Assembly: GCA_046728075.1 (NCBI GenBank)
Contig: JBKPDV010000021.1
Coordinates: 1 to 17,952 of the forward strand
Reading direction: 5' to 3'
DNA: 17,952 nucleotides
Source of the DNA: JBKPDV01 sp046728075
Lineage (GTDB): Bacteria > Acidobacteriota > Thermoanaerobaculia > UBA5066 > Gp7-AA6
Shown: positions 8,605 to 15,059 of the stretch, piece after piece
How the letters are laid out: the number at the start of each line of letters is the position of its first letter
How positions within the stretch are numbered: position 1 is the stretch's first letter
The notes under the pieces: generated by a model
What the model was told of the DNA's origin: nothing
Seen by the model: only the letters and a program-made list of their open reading frames with translations
Database searches by the model: none
Translations under genes and position numbers: made by a program

Positions 8605-8610
8605 TGAAGA

Positions 8611-8645
8611 AAGCTATCAGCTGTCAGCTATCAGCTCTCAGCCAG
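8611..8645. repeat. heptanucleotide array upstream of addB
   Basis: Units of 7 bp read on the + strand: AAGCTAT, CAGCTGT, CAGCTAT, CAGCTCT, CAGCCAG. The core is CAGCTNT. The array begins seven bases upstream of the addB GTG, so it occupies the place of its promoter or leader. Related units in reverse orientation occur at 8760-8794. The 114 bases between the two arrays show no gene. Confidence 0.8.
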
Positions 8646-8759
8646 AAGCTTCGTGAACCAACAACCTTGAACAACACGGCTAGAAGCTGAAGCTCCCTCT
8701 GGGTCAAACGCGGTCCGAGCAAATCCAAGGTCTCGATGCGGAACAGGAGCCCGGATCAG

Positions 8760-8794
8760 AGCTGAAAGCTGTGAGCTGAAAGCTGCCAGCTATT
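8760..8794. repeat. heptanucleotide array at the end of the M49 peptidase gene, inverted
   Basis: Units on the + strand are AGCTGAA, AGCTGTG, AGCTGAA, AGCTGCC, AGCTATT. On the other strand these read CAGCTTT, CAGCTCA and the like, which is the same family as the array at 8611-8645 in opposite orientation. The array runs over the stop codon of the peptidase gene (8790-8792). Confidence 0.75.
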
Positions 8795-10505
8795 TCAACC
8801 CTTCCGGAAACGGCTGCCGCGGGTCGATGTCGACCGGGATGTCCGCGGTCTGCTTGAGCGCGTCGGCGAGCTCGGCGGGCATCTTGTCGTACTTCTGGAA
8901 CCAGGCCTCCGCCCGCGCCCGGTCGCCTGTCGCCTCGATCTCGAGAAGCTCTTTGGCGAGGCTCGCCACCGCGCCGGCCATCTTGTCGAAATCGATCACG
9001 TAGCGGCCGGAAGCGGAATCGCGCGCGATGACGGCATGCTCGGCGAAGTAGTTGAACTCCATCATCTCGGCTCGCCCGTGAGCCTCGCCGATTCCGAACC
9101 GAACCGTGCGGAAGATGCCGGCGACGTACGAGGCCTCGTACTCCTCCTTCTTCTGTCGAGGAAGGGCGCCGTGCTCGATCAGCCAGTAAAGCCCGAGCAT
9201 GCCCGTGATGTCCGCCTTGGCTTCTTCCAGCCCCGAGAAAGTCGGCCCGATGGCCTCCCGGATGCCCATCTGCTTTCCGTCGCGCCGCGAGAACGCGGGG
9301 CCTAGGCCGTGGCTGATCTCGTGCAGGAGGGTCGTGACGAGGTAGCCCTCGGCCGATGCCTGGGCCGCCTGATCCTCGCGCAGGAGACGCTTGGCCACCG
9401 GAAGGATCACGTACTGAACGCGGGCGTCCATGTAGTTCTTGAAAAAAATCCGCTTGCTTCCGACCTGTTGATGAATGCGCGGGTCGTTGGGAAGGTTGTC
9501 GGCGACCGCCTGATAGCCGTGGCGCAGATCACCCGAGCGGTACGGGGCGTCCATGACCTCCATCGGCGCCGCTCGGCCATGCTTGGAAGGCCGGTCCTCC
9601 GGCGCGAGCGGCAGAGCGTCCTGGATCTCCGGCACGTATTTCTGAAAAACGGCGAGCTTCGCGCTCTCCTCCTCGTTGCGCACGAGCACGGCCGAGCCGT
9701 ATGAAGTCTTCACCCCCAGCAGGTCGTCGAGGTACGTTTCGTACGGCGCGAAGATGAGATCGAACTTCGGATTTTCCAACTTGACCCAGGCGACGTCGCT
9801 CTCGAAATAGTCGTCGGTGGTCAGCGCCTTGGCCCGCAATTTCAGGAACTGAGCGAAGGCGGGATCGTCCGAGAGCGCCGCCGCGTCCTTCAGCTTTTGA
9901 GCCGCCGGCCCGAGCCACTGCCCAAACGCGACGCGGTAGGGCACCGCCACGAGCCGTCCATTCTCGCGGCGCACGACCGTGCGGTCTCCGTAGATTCCGG
10001 CGCGCTCGGCCGGGTGCGCGTGGAGGTATGCCTCGATGTCGGCACGGGTCATTCCCTTGGGGTACAGCGCCCGTCCGGGGGGCGCCGGGTCCGAGCCGAT
10101 GAAGGGCCGATTCTCTTCGAGCAGGTCGTAACGGCCTCCATTGATCCAAAGGAAGCGGCCCAGCAGCCGGTCTTTCTCCTCGTTTGAGCGCAGAAGCGTC
10201 TTGGTGAGGGGAATGTCTTCTGGGTCGCTCTGCTGCCAGTAGATCTCCTCGAGGTCCCGAGACGCGTCGACCAGCTTCTCGACGAGCTGACGCTCGCGGG
10301 AGGAGAGCTTGCCGGTGTCAAACGACATTTCCAGCGGTTTCCATTTCCGGAGACGGTCGGCGATATCCGGCGCGACATCGGGCGGGACAGCGACCCGGTG
10401 CGAGGAAGCGGGTTTCTTCGAGGACCGCTGGCCGATCGCCGCGAAGGCGACCGGAAGGGCGAGCGCCGTCCAGGCGAGGCAGCGGAGGAGCAGAGAGATT
10501 TTCAT
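8790..10505 (-). CDS. exported M49-type zinc metallopeptidase (dipeptidyl-peptidase III-like)
   Basis: 571 residues. The first ~22 (MKISLLLRC followed by a hydrophobic run to AFA) look like a signal peptide, so the product is probably exported. The zinc site is HEISHG (His395, Glu396, His399) in TTLLHEISHGLGP. A downstream glutamate pair in LEEAKAD (427-428) supplies the third ligand, as in family M49. Classic dipeptidyl-peptidase III has HEXXXH; the five-residue HEISH form is known from some bacterial members such as that of Caldithrix. The family removes dipeptides from the N-terminus of short peptides; substrate and exact specificity here are inferred. Neighbours: addB lies 185 bases downstream on the same strand, and DUF1206 is divergent at 65 bases. 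No Shine-Dalgarno sequence precedes the ATG, but TAAGAT lies 8 nt upstream of it, so the transcript may be leaderless. Confidence 0.85.
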   Translation of the reverse strand: MKISLLLRCLAWTALALPVAFAAIGQRSSKKPASSHRVAVPPDVAPDIADRLRKWKPLEMSFDTGKLSSRERQLVEKLVDASRDLEEIYWQQSDPEDIPLTKTLLRSNEEKDRLLGRFLWINGGRYDLLEENRPFIGSDPAPPGRALYPKGMTRADIEAYLHAHPAERAGIYGDRTVVRRENGRLVAVPYRVAFGQWLGPAAQKLKDAAALSDDPAFAQFLKLRAKALTTDDYFESDVAWVKLENPKFDLIFAPYETYLDDLLGVKTSYGSAVLVRNEEESAKLAVFQKYVPEIQDALPLAPEDRPSKHGRAAPMEVMDAPYRSGDLRHGYQAVADNLPNDPRIHQQVGSKRIFFKNYMDARVQYVILPVAKRLLREDQAAQASAEGYLVTTLLHEISHGLGPAFSRRDGKQMGIREAIGPTFSGLEEAKADITGMLGLYWLIEHGALPRQKKEEYEASYVAGIFRTVRFGIGEAHGRAEMMEFNYFAEHAVIARDSASGRYVIDFDKMAGAVASLAKELLEIEATGDRARAEAWFQKYDKMPAELADALKQTADIPVDIDPRQPFPEGLK

Positions 10506-10513
10506 GGCCGGCG

Positions 10514-10519
10514 ATCTTA
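10514..10519 (-). promoter_or_regulatory. candidate -10 box (TAAGAT) for the M49 peptidase gene
   Basis: TAAGAT on the - strand ends 8 nt before the ATG at 10505. That is where a -10 element would sit if transcription began at or near the start codon. I see no good -35. The same hexamer lies 6-7 nt before two other starts that lack a Shine-Dalgarno sequence. Confidence 0.4.
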
Positions 10520-10535
10520 CAAGGTGCAGGAGATG

Positions 10536-10564
10536 TTGGGGGAGCGCGCCGGCACCGATAAGAT
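10536..10564 (+). promoter_or_regulatory. candidate promoter for the DUF1206 gene, possibly leaderless
   Basis: TTGGGG at 10536-10541 and TAAGAT at 10559-10564 are separated by the ideal 17 bases. The -10-like box ends 6 nt before the ATG at 10571, which would place the transcription start on the start codon itself. The gene has no Shine-Dalgarno sequence. The box shares the 65-base spacer with the oppositely directed box of the peptidase gene. Confidence 0.4.
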
Positions 10565-10570
10565 CCGCCG

Positions 10571-11329
10571 ATGCTGCGTCACGTCCTTCCTCGAGTCGGC
10601 TATGCGGCGGTCGGGCTGCTCTACATCACCATCGGTTTTCTCGCGGCGCGGATCGCACTTCTGGGATCGCGCGATCGAGTTTCGGGGATGCAAGGAGCCT
10701 TGAGGGCTCTCCTGAGCCAGACGGAGGGCGCATGGATCGTCGGGGCGACGGCAGCCGGACTCCTCGCATTCGCGATCTGGAGGCTGATGCAAACCTTCGC
10801 GACGCGTCGTGCGAGCTTCCTCCTGAGGGCCGGCTGGTTCATCACGGCTATGGGCTACGCCATTCTGGCGGTCACGGCAGTGAGGTTGGTCCTGCGGGCT
10901 CGCGGAGGGTTTTCGCTTCACCGAGCGGGCCTCGACTGGCTGCTCGCTTCTCCCGCGGGACGAATCGCCCTGCAGGTGGCCGGCGTCATCCTGATCGTCG
11001 CGGGCGTCGTCGCTCTCTTTCAGGGAGTCAGCGGAAGGCTTCCCGACTGGCTCGCTCGGGCCGGCACGGCCCGAACTCGAACTGCCGTCTCCCGCGTCGC
11101 TCGAATCGGTCTGGCGGCTCGCGGCATCGTGGGTGGTGTGATGGGATACTTTCTTCTCAAAGCCGTTGCCGACCATGACCCCCGAGAGGTCGTGGAGATA
11201 GGCGGGTCTCTGCGGCAGATTTCCCATCAATCTCCGGCCGGCCCCGTTCTGATGGGTATCGTCGCCCTCGGCCTACTCTTCTATGGTTTCGCGATGTGGG
11301 CCGTTGCCGCCTCTCGTCGGCCGGCGTGA
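10571..11329 (+). CDS. DUF1206 family integral membrane protein
   Basis: 252 residues with six hydrophobic segments, at roughly 8-30, 55-75, 85-107, 135-155, 180-200 and 225-247. They are arranged as three repeats of two helices, each opening with a G-Y/L-A-A-x-G pattern (VGYAAVGLLYITIGFLA near the start, GLAARGIVGGVMGYFLL near residue 185). This three-fold two-helix layout and length are typical of DUF1206. Its function is unknown; the protein should sit in the cytoplasmic membrane. It is divergent from the M49 peptidase and is followed 200 bases later by a small hypothetical gene. The start codon is the first in frame and coincides with the predicted transcription start, so leaderless translation is likely (inference). 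Confidence 0.85.
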   Translation: MLRHVLPRVGYAAVGLLYITIGFLAARIALLGSRDRVSGMQGALRALLSQTEGAWIVGATAAGLLAFAIWRLMQTFATRRASFLLRAGWFITAMGYAILAVTAVRLVLRARGGFSLHRAGLDWLLASPAGRIALQVAGVILIVAGVVALFQGVSGRLPDWLARAGTARTRTAVSRVARIGLAARGIVGGVMGYFLLKAVADHDPREVVEIGGSLRQISHQSPAGPVLMGIVALGLLFYGFAMWAVAASRRPA

Positions 11330-11364
11330 AGCGCTTCGGCAGAGACGAAAAAGGGTCCTGCAGT

Positions 11365-11379
11365 GTTACGAGAGGTAAC
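11365..11379. other. small perfect hairpin after the DUF1206 gene
   Basis: GTTAC and GTAAC flank a 5-base loop (GAGAG), 35 bases after the DUF1206 stop. There is no T-run after it, so it is not a classical terminator. The rest of the 200-base gap (11330-11529) shows no gene or clear promoter. Confidence 0.2.
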
Positions 11380-11529
11380 GGTTCCCTGCGTTGTCGCAAA
11401 ACTGTGTAACGGGAATGTTCTGATAGACGAGAGACTTACACTGCTGGCGGGCGGCTTGCCTCTTTTTCAGCAGGCATCGGGTTTGCGGCGACGGCTCGGG
11501 AAGCTGGTGAGCCGCCACCGGAGGGCTCG

Positions 11530-11850
11530 ATGATGCACACCGCCCACGGGGTCGGCACGTACGACATCTCGGTTGAGCACGCGAGTCTGCAACGCGTTCC
11601 GACCGAGCGAGGGACCCGATACTGCCTTCACTTGAACGGCCAGATCGACGAGCGCTGGGCGGAAGCCTACCGGTTGGAACGACGCGAGTCGCGCACCTCC
11701 TCGCGATTCGAGCTCGATCCGAAGGCGGCGATAGTGACCTTTGCCAGCGATCCCGGAGGGGCGGCCTCCGCCGACATCATCGATGCCCTCGATCTGCTCG
11801 ACGCGATGGTCGAGCGCGTCAACCACCGCGCGGCGACGGTGGACCACTAA
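11530..11850 (+). CDS. hypothetical 106-residue protein
   Basis: The frame starts ATG-ATG with GGAGG at 11520-11524, an ideal 5 nt upstream, and has genome-typical G/C third bases. Expression is therefore likely although the family is not recognised. Two parts can be seen: a strand-rich N-terminal half (YDISVEHASLQRV; TRYCLHLNGQIDERW) and a C-terminal helix, ADIIDALDLLDAMVERVN, preceded by AAIVTFASDPGG. The protein is soluble, with no signal peptide or membrane segment, and carries a single cysteine. A 7-bp hairpin (arms 11834-11840 and 11850-11856) spans its stop codon. It stands between DUF1206 and the thiolase on the same strand, but the gaps of 200 and 249 bases argue against one operon. 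Function unknown. Confidence 0.7.
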   Translation: MMHTAHGVGTYDISVEHASLQRVPTERGTRYCLHLNGQIDERWAEAYRLERRESRTSSRFELDPKAAIVTFASDPGGAASADIIDALDLLDAMVERVNHRAATVDH

Positions 11851-11856
11851 CCGTCG
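11834..11856. terminator. hairpin across the stop codon of the 106-residue gene
   Basis: CGACGGT (11834-11840) pairs with ACCGTCG (11850-11856) around a 9-base loop that contains most of the TAA stop. It is GC-rich and in the right place, but only a loose pyrimidine stretch follows and no T-run. It may be a weak terminator or a stabilising 3' structure. Confidence 0.3.
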
Positions 11857-11948
11857 CTTCCGTTCGGTCGGGATCTGGCTTCGCCACCGGCGCTCGGCTC
11901 GGCCACTGGCCTCGACCGCGCGCCTGATCCCTCGCTCGCTCACGGTCC

Positions 11949-11992
11949 CGCGGCGCGCGCCTCCTCCCCTCTGGGAGACTACGCGCGCCGCG
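11949..11992. terminator. strong 11-bp GC hairpin before the thiolase gene
   Basis: CGCGGCGCGCG (11949-11959) and its exact complement CGCGCGCCGCG (11982-11992) enclose 22 bases. Inside these, CTCCC and GGGAG (11964-11968, 11973-11977) can form a second stem. No T-run follows on either strand. It is the strongest foldable element in the 249-base gap (11851-12099), which has no gene. It may end transcription without U-tract dependence, or be a binding site. Confidence 0.4.
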
Positions 11993-12086
11993 AGCTAAAT
12001 CTCACGCGGTGCGGAACAGATTTCGGCTTGCGTAACTTCGCTTAGCTGCACCGGGCCCGCATCCCCAGAAATCCGCTGGACGGGCG

Positions 12087-12092
12087 TAAGAT
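12087..12092 (+). promoter_or_regulatory. candidate -10 box (TAAGAT) for the thiolase gene
   Basis: TAAGAT lies 7 nt before the ATG at 12100, and no Shine-Dalgarno sequence intervenes (the spacer is CCCGCGG). This is the same hexamer and placement as at the DUF1206 and peptidase genes. No convincing -35 is seen. Confidence 0.35.
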
Positions 12093-12099
12093 CCCGCGG

Positions 12100-13398
12100 A
12101 TGTTTCCGAGCGGGACGAAGCGGGTTGCGGTCGTGGGCGGATTCCGGACGCCGTTTTTGCGGGCGGGAACGCAGTTTGAAAAGATGACCGCGGTCGAGCT
12201 CGGGGCGGCGGCCGTCAAGGAGCTCGTGATCCGGCTGGACGTCGATACGTCGGAGATCGATGAAGTGATCTACGGGACCGTGATTCCCTCGGTCTCTCGT
12301 CCCAACATCGCGCGCGAAGTGGTTTTCGACGCGAATCTGTCCCAGAAGACTCCTGCCGCTTCGGTCATCATGGCGTGCGCCTCCTCCAACCGTGCCATCA
12401 CCGATTCCGCCGAGAAGATTGCGCTCGGTCTGGCGAATGTCGTCGTGGCCGGCGGCTCGGAGTGCCTTTCGGACGTCCCGATCCTCTTCTCGCGCGAATT
12501 CGCGCGGCGGCTCGTGAAACTCTCGAAGGCCAAGACCCCCGCACAAAAAGCGAAGGCTCTTGCGGGATTCCGACCCGGGGAGCTCGCGCCCGTCGCCCCC
12601 GCCATCGCCGAGTACACGACGGGCCTCTCGATGGGGCAGTCCGCCGAGAAGATGGCCAAAGAGAATCACATTTCGCGGGAGGCTCAGGACGAGTACGCAC
12701 TCTCCTCTCACCGAAAGGCCGCGGCCGGCTGGGAATCGGGCGTGCTGCCTCCGGAGGTCGTGCCGGTTCCCATCGGCCCGCGCTACGAAGAGGTCGCGAC
12801 CACGGACAACATCATCCGGCGCGATTCGACTCTCGAGCAGCTCGCGAAGCTCCCGCCCGTCTTCGATCGGAAGTTCGGAACCGTGACGGCGGCCAACTCT
12901 TCGCCCTTGACCGATGGAGCGTCGGCGGTGCTTCTGATGTCCGAAGAGCGCGCCCGCGCGCAGGGCCGCAGGATCCTGGCGTTTGTCCGCTCCTGGGCCT
13001 TTTCGGCGCTGGATCCCGGAGACCAGCTCCTGCAGGGCCCTGCCTACGCCGCTCCAGTCGCGCTCGACCGTGCTGGCTTGAAGCTTTCCGACATCGGCCG
13101 CGTGGAAATGCATGAGGCGTTCGCGGCGCAGGTCCTCTCCAACCTCCAGGCCTTCGCCTCGCAGGCCTTCGCCCGGGAGAAGACCGGCCGCGACGCGCCC
13201 CTGGGCGAGGTGGATCCGAAGATTCTGAACCTCTACGGCGGCTCGATTGCGATCGGCCATCCTTTCGCGGCGACGGGAGCGCGCATCGTGACGACGCTGG
13301 CCAATGAGCTCACGCGATCCAAGGTGCAGTTCGGCCTCCTGACCGTCTGCGCGGCCGGGGGCCTCGGGCACGCGATGGTGCTGGAGAATGCGGGATAG
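12100..13398 (+). CDS. FadI-like 3-ketoacyl-CoA thiolase / acetyl-CoA acyltransferase
   Basis: 432 residues, close to E. coli FadI (436). The thiolase residues are all present: nucleophile Cys93 in IMACASSNRA, His338 in MHEAFAAQ, His387 in GHPFAATGAR and Cys417 in CAAGGLGHAM. The internal GQSAEKMAKENHISREAQDE is typical of the FadI / trifunctional-protein beta branch rather than biosynthetic thiolases. The reaction cleaves 3-ketoacyl-CoA with CoA to acetyl-CoA and a shortened acyl-CoA, the last step of beta-oxidation, in the cytoplasm. The usual partner (FadJ-type hydratase/dehydrogenase) is not in this window. A symporter gene follows on the same strand after a 95-base gap containing an inverted heptad-repeat pair. 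The ATG is chosen as the first in frame matching the family's N-terminus (KRVAVVGGFRTPF). Confidence 0.92.
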   Translation: MFPSGTKRVAVVGGFRTPFLRAGTQFEKMTAVELGAAAVKELVIRLDVDTSEIDEVIYGTVIPSVSRPNIAREVVFDANLSQKTPAASVIMACASSNRAITDSAEKIALGLANVVVAGGSECLSDVPILFSREFARRLVKLSKAKTPAQKAKALAGFRPGELAPVAPAIAEYTTGLSMGQSAEKMAKENHISREAQDEYALSSHRKAAAGWESGVLPPEVVPVPIGPRYEEVATTDNIIRRDSTLEQLAKLPPVFDRKFGTVTAANSSPLTDGASAVLLMSEERARAQGRRILAFVRSWAFSALDPGDQLLQGPAYAAPVALDRAGLKLSDIGRVEMHEAFAAQVLSNLQAFASQAFAREKTGRDAPLGEVDPKILNLYGGSIAIGHPFAATGARIVTTLANELTRSKVQFGLLTVCAAGGLGHAMVLENAG

Positions 13399-13477
13399 TC
13401 GACAGCCAACAGCTAACAGTCGACAGTTCCGATCCCTAGACTTCAGCCTGTCGACTGTCGACTGTCGACTGTCGACC
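13399..13477. repeat. inverted pair of heptanucleotide arrays between thiolase and symporter genes
   Basis: The left array (13399-13427) reads GTCGACA, GCCAACA, GCTAACA, GTCGACA, G. The right array (about 13448-13476) reads CTGTCGA four times, then C, and is the reverse complement of the same unit. About 20 unrelated bases separate them. The transcript could fold into a long imperfect hairpin directly after the thiolase stop (13396-13398) and just before the symporter ribosome site. Confidence 0.85.
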
Positions 13478-13493
13478 AAAGGGGGCCGGCGGC

Positions 13494-14804
13494 GTGACAG
13501 ATCGTAAGACAAAAGATCCGGTCCTGGAGCGGCACCGGCGCCCGAAATGGCTTTCCGGAACGGCGCTGATTTTCTACGCGCTCGTCCTGGGAGTCCTCTC
13601 GGGGTATCTCTTTCCCGCTGAGAGCCATCCCGCGGCTTACGAGACGTTCCGTTTTCTCTCTCGCGCCTTCATCAGCCTGATCAAGATGCTGATCGTGCCG
13701 CTGATCTTCTCGACGATCGTCGTGGGAATCGGCAAGACAGGCGACATCAAGGCGGTCGGGCGCATGGGCGTGAAGGCGATCATCTACTTCGAGCTCGCCA
13801 CGACCGCTGCGCTCGCCCTCGGACTCTCCATCGCCCACATCGTGCGTCCGGGGCAGGGGTTGACGCTCCCACCCTCGGGTGAGCAGCTGGCCAAGCCCAA
13901 AACCCTGGTCGAGACTCTGCTGCATCTCTTTCCCTCCAATGTGGTCGACGCGATGGCCAAGCAGGACATCCTGCAGGTGGTCGTCTTCGCGACACTGGTC
14001 GGGATCGCGGCCGCCCACATCGGGAAAAAGGCGGAGACGTTCCTGGTCTTCTTCGACTCCGTCGTCGCCGTGATGTTCCAGCTGACGGATTACGTGATGG
14101 CGCTGACTCCGCTGGGCGTCTTCGGCGCCATGGCGGCCTCGGTCTCCCACCACGGTTTGGCTGTCCTCGGGTCCTACGCGAAGCTGGTCGCGTCCCTCTA
14201 CGGGGCTCTGGTTCTCTTCACTCTTCTCGTGCTGATCCCGGCACTCTTGATCGTGCGGGCGAATCTGCGCCTCTTCTTCCGCAAGATTCGAGAGCCTTTC
14301 CTGCTCGCCTTCTCCACCGCCTCGTCGGAGGCCGCGCTGCCTCGGGCCCTGGAGAAGATGGTGGAGTTCGGCGTGCCAGAGTCCGTCGCCGGCTTCGTGA
14401 TTCCCGCCGGCTACTCCTTCAACCTCGACGGCTCGACGCTCTACATCTCGCTCGCATCGCTGACGATCGCGCAGGCCGCGCACATCGATCTGCCCCTCTC
14501 GACGGAGATCCTCATGATGCTGACCTTCATGATGACCTCGAAGGGAGTGGCCGGCGTGCCGCGCGCGGCTCTCGTCATCATCGCGGCAGGCTGCGCCGCC
14601 TTCAATCTGCCCGGCGAAGCAGGCGTGGCGATGATCCTGGCGGTCGATGAGCTGATGGACATGGCGCGCACCTCCATCAACGTGATGGGCAACTGCGTAG
14701 CCTCCGTCGTCGTGGCGCGGTGGGAGGGAGTTCTCGGAAAGCCGCTCGACATCGAAGACGAGGACGCGCCCGCGGCCGATCTCGCGCGCGAGGTCGCGAC
14801 GTAA
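13494..14804 (+). CDS. dicarboxylate/amino acid:cation symporter (GltP/DctA-like, DAACS family)
   Basis: 436 residues. Several hydrophobic helices are followed by the two re-entrant hairpins and helices of the glutamate-transporter fold. Signatures are the serine-rich tip AFSTASSEAALP (Ser274-Glu279), NLDGS (310-314), MMTSKGVAGVP, and DELMDMARTSINVMGN. Compared with archaeal GltPh, Asp389, Arg392 and Asn396 occupy the substrate-binding positions (D394, R397, N401), consistent with an acidic amino acid or dicarboxylate. Asn400 replaces the sodium ligand D405, as I recall for proton-coupled bacterial members; coupling to H+ is therefore a reasonable inference. The GTG at 13494 follows an AGGGGG stretch at about 8 nt. 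It lies 95 bases after the thiolase on the same strand. The convergent DUF2911 gene ends 255 bases downstream. Confidence 0.93.
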   Translation: MTDRKTKDPVLERHRRPKWLSGTALIFYALVLGVLSGYLFPAESHPAAYETFRFLSRAFISLIKMLIVPLIFSTIVVGIGKTGDIKAVGRMGVKAIIYFELATTAALALGLSIAHIVRPGQGLTLPPSGEQLAKPKTLVETLLHLFPSNVVDAMAKQDILQVVVFATLVGIAAAHIGKKAETFLVFFDSVVAVMFQLTDYVMALTPLGVFGAMAASVSHHGLAVLGSYAKLVASLYGALVLFTLLVLIPALLIVRANLRLFFRKIREPFLLAFSTASSEAALPRALEKMVEFGVPESVAGFVIPAGYSFNLDGSTLYISLASLTIAQAAHIDLPLSTEILMMLTFMMTSKGVAGVPRAALVIIAAGCAAFNLPGEAGVAMILAVDELMDMARTSINVMGNCVASVVVARWEGVLGKPLDIEDEDAPAADLAREVAT

Positions 14805-14820
14805 CCGTCGCGACTACGCT

Positions 14821-14904
14821 GTTATCCCGAGGAGCGGAGCGACGAGGGATCTGCTCCGGCTGCTCGTGAGACGAGAGTAGATCCTTCGCTGCGCTCAGGA
14901 TGAC
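14821..14904. repeat. dispersed-type inverted-repeat element, about 84 bp
   Basis: The left arm (GTTATCCCGAGGAGCGGAGC, then GACGAGGGATCT, 14821-14852) matches the reverse complement of the right arm (AGATCCTTCGCTGCGCTC, then AGGATGAC) with a few gaps. An inner match GGATCTGCTC / GAGTAGATCC surrounds the centre. The arm unit GTCATCCTGAGCGNAGCGAA resembles a palindromic repeat I know as recurrent between genes in many bacterial genomes. A partial extra copy (GGTCAGGATGAC, 14911-14922) follows. It lies between convergent genes, where it could act as a bidirectional terminator. Mobility and function are not shown by the sequence. Confidence 0.7.
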
Positions 14905-14973
14905 AAGTGCGGTCAGGATGACAAAGGCAGGGTAAGGGCTTGCACGAGAAGATTACCCTCTCGACGATCTCTT

Positions 14974-15043
14974 ATCGACTATCGACTATCGACTATCGAC
15001 TATCGACTACCGACTACCGACTACCGGCTACTGACTACCGACT
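14974..15043. repeat. array of ten heptanucleotides between convergent genes
   Basis: Ten consecutive 7-bp units: ATCGACT five times, ACCGACT twice, then ACCGGCT, ACTGACT and ACCGACT. It is the longest and cleanest heptad array in the window. It ends 16 bases from the stop codon of the DUF2911 gene. Unit variation clusters towards the right, as expected if units duplicate locally. Confidence 0.92.
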
Positions 15044-15059
15044 GCGGTACCAACTGCAC

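Noticed and set aside
13399..13477. Recombination or attachment site based on the inverted GTCGACA units
   Set aside because: No integrase, tRNA target or foreign cargo is nearby, and the same units recur in other gaps as simple tandem arrays.
11995..14483. Long - strand frames of 505 and 346 codons opposite the thiolase and symporter genes
   Set aside because: The + strand genes are unambiguous. The antisense products are low-complexity Arg/Asp/His-rich, and one begins in the heptad repeat itself.
14974..15043. CRISPR array
   Set aside because: Units are contiguous 7-mers without spacers; no cas gene is nearby.
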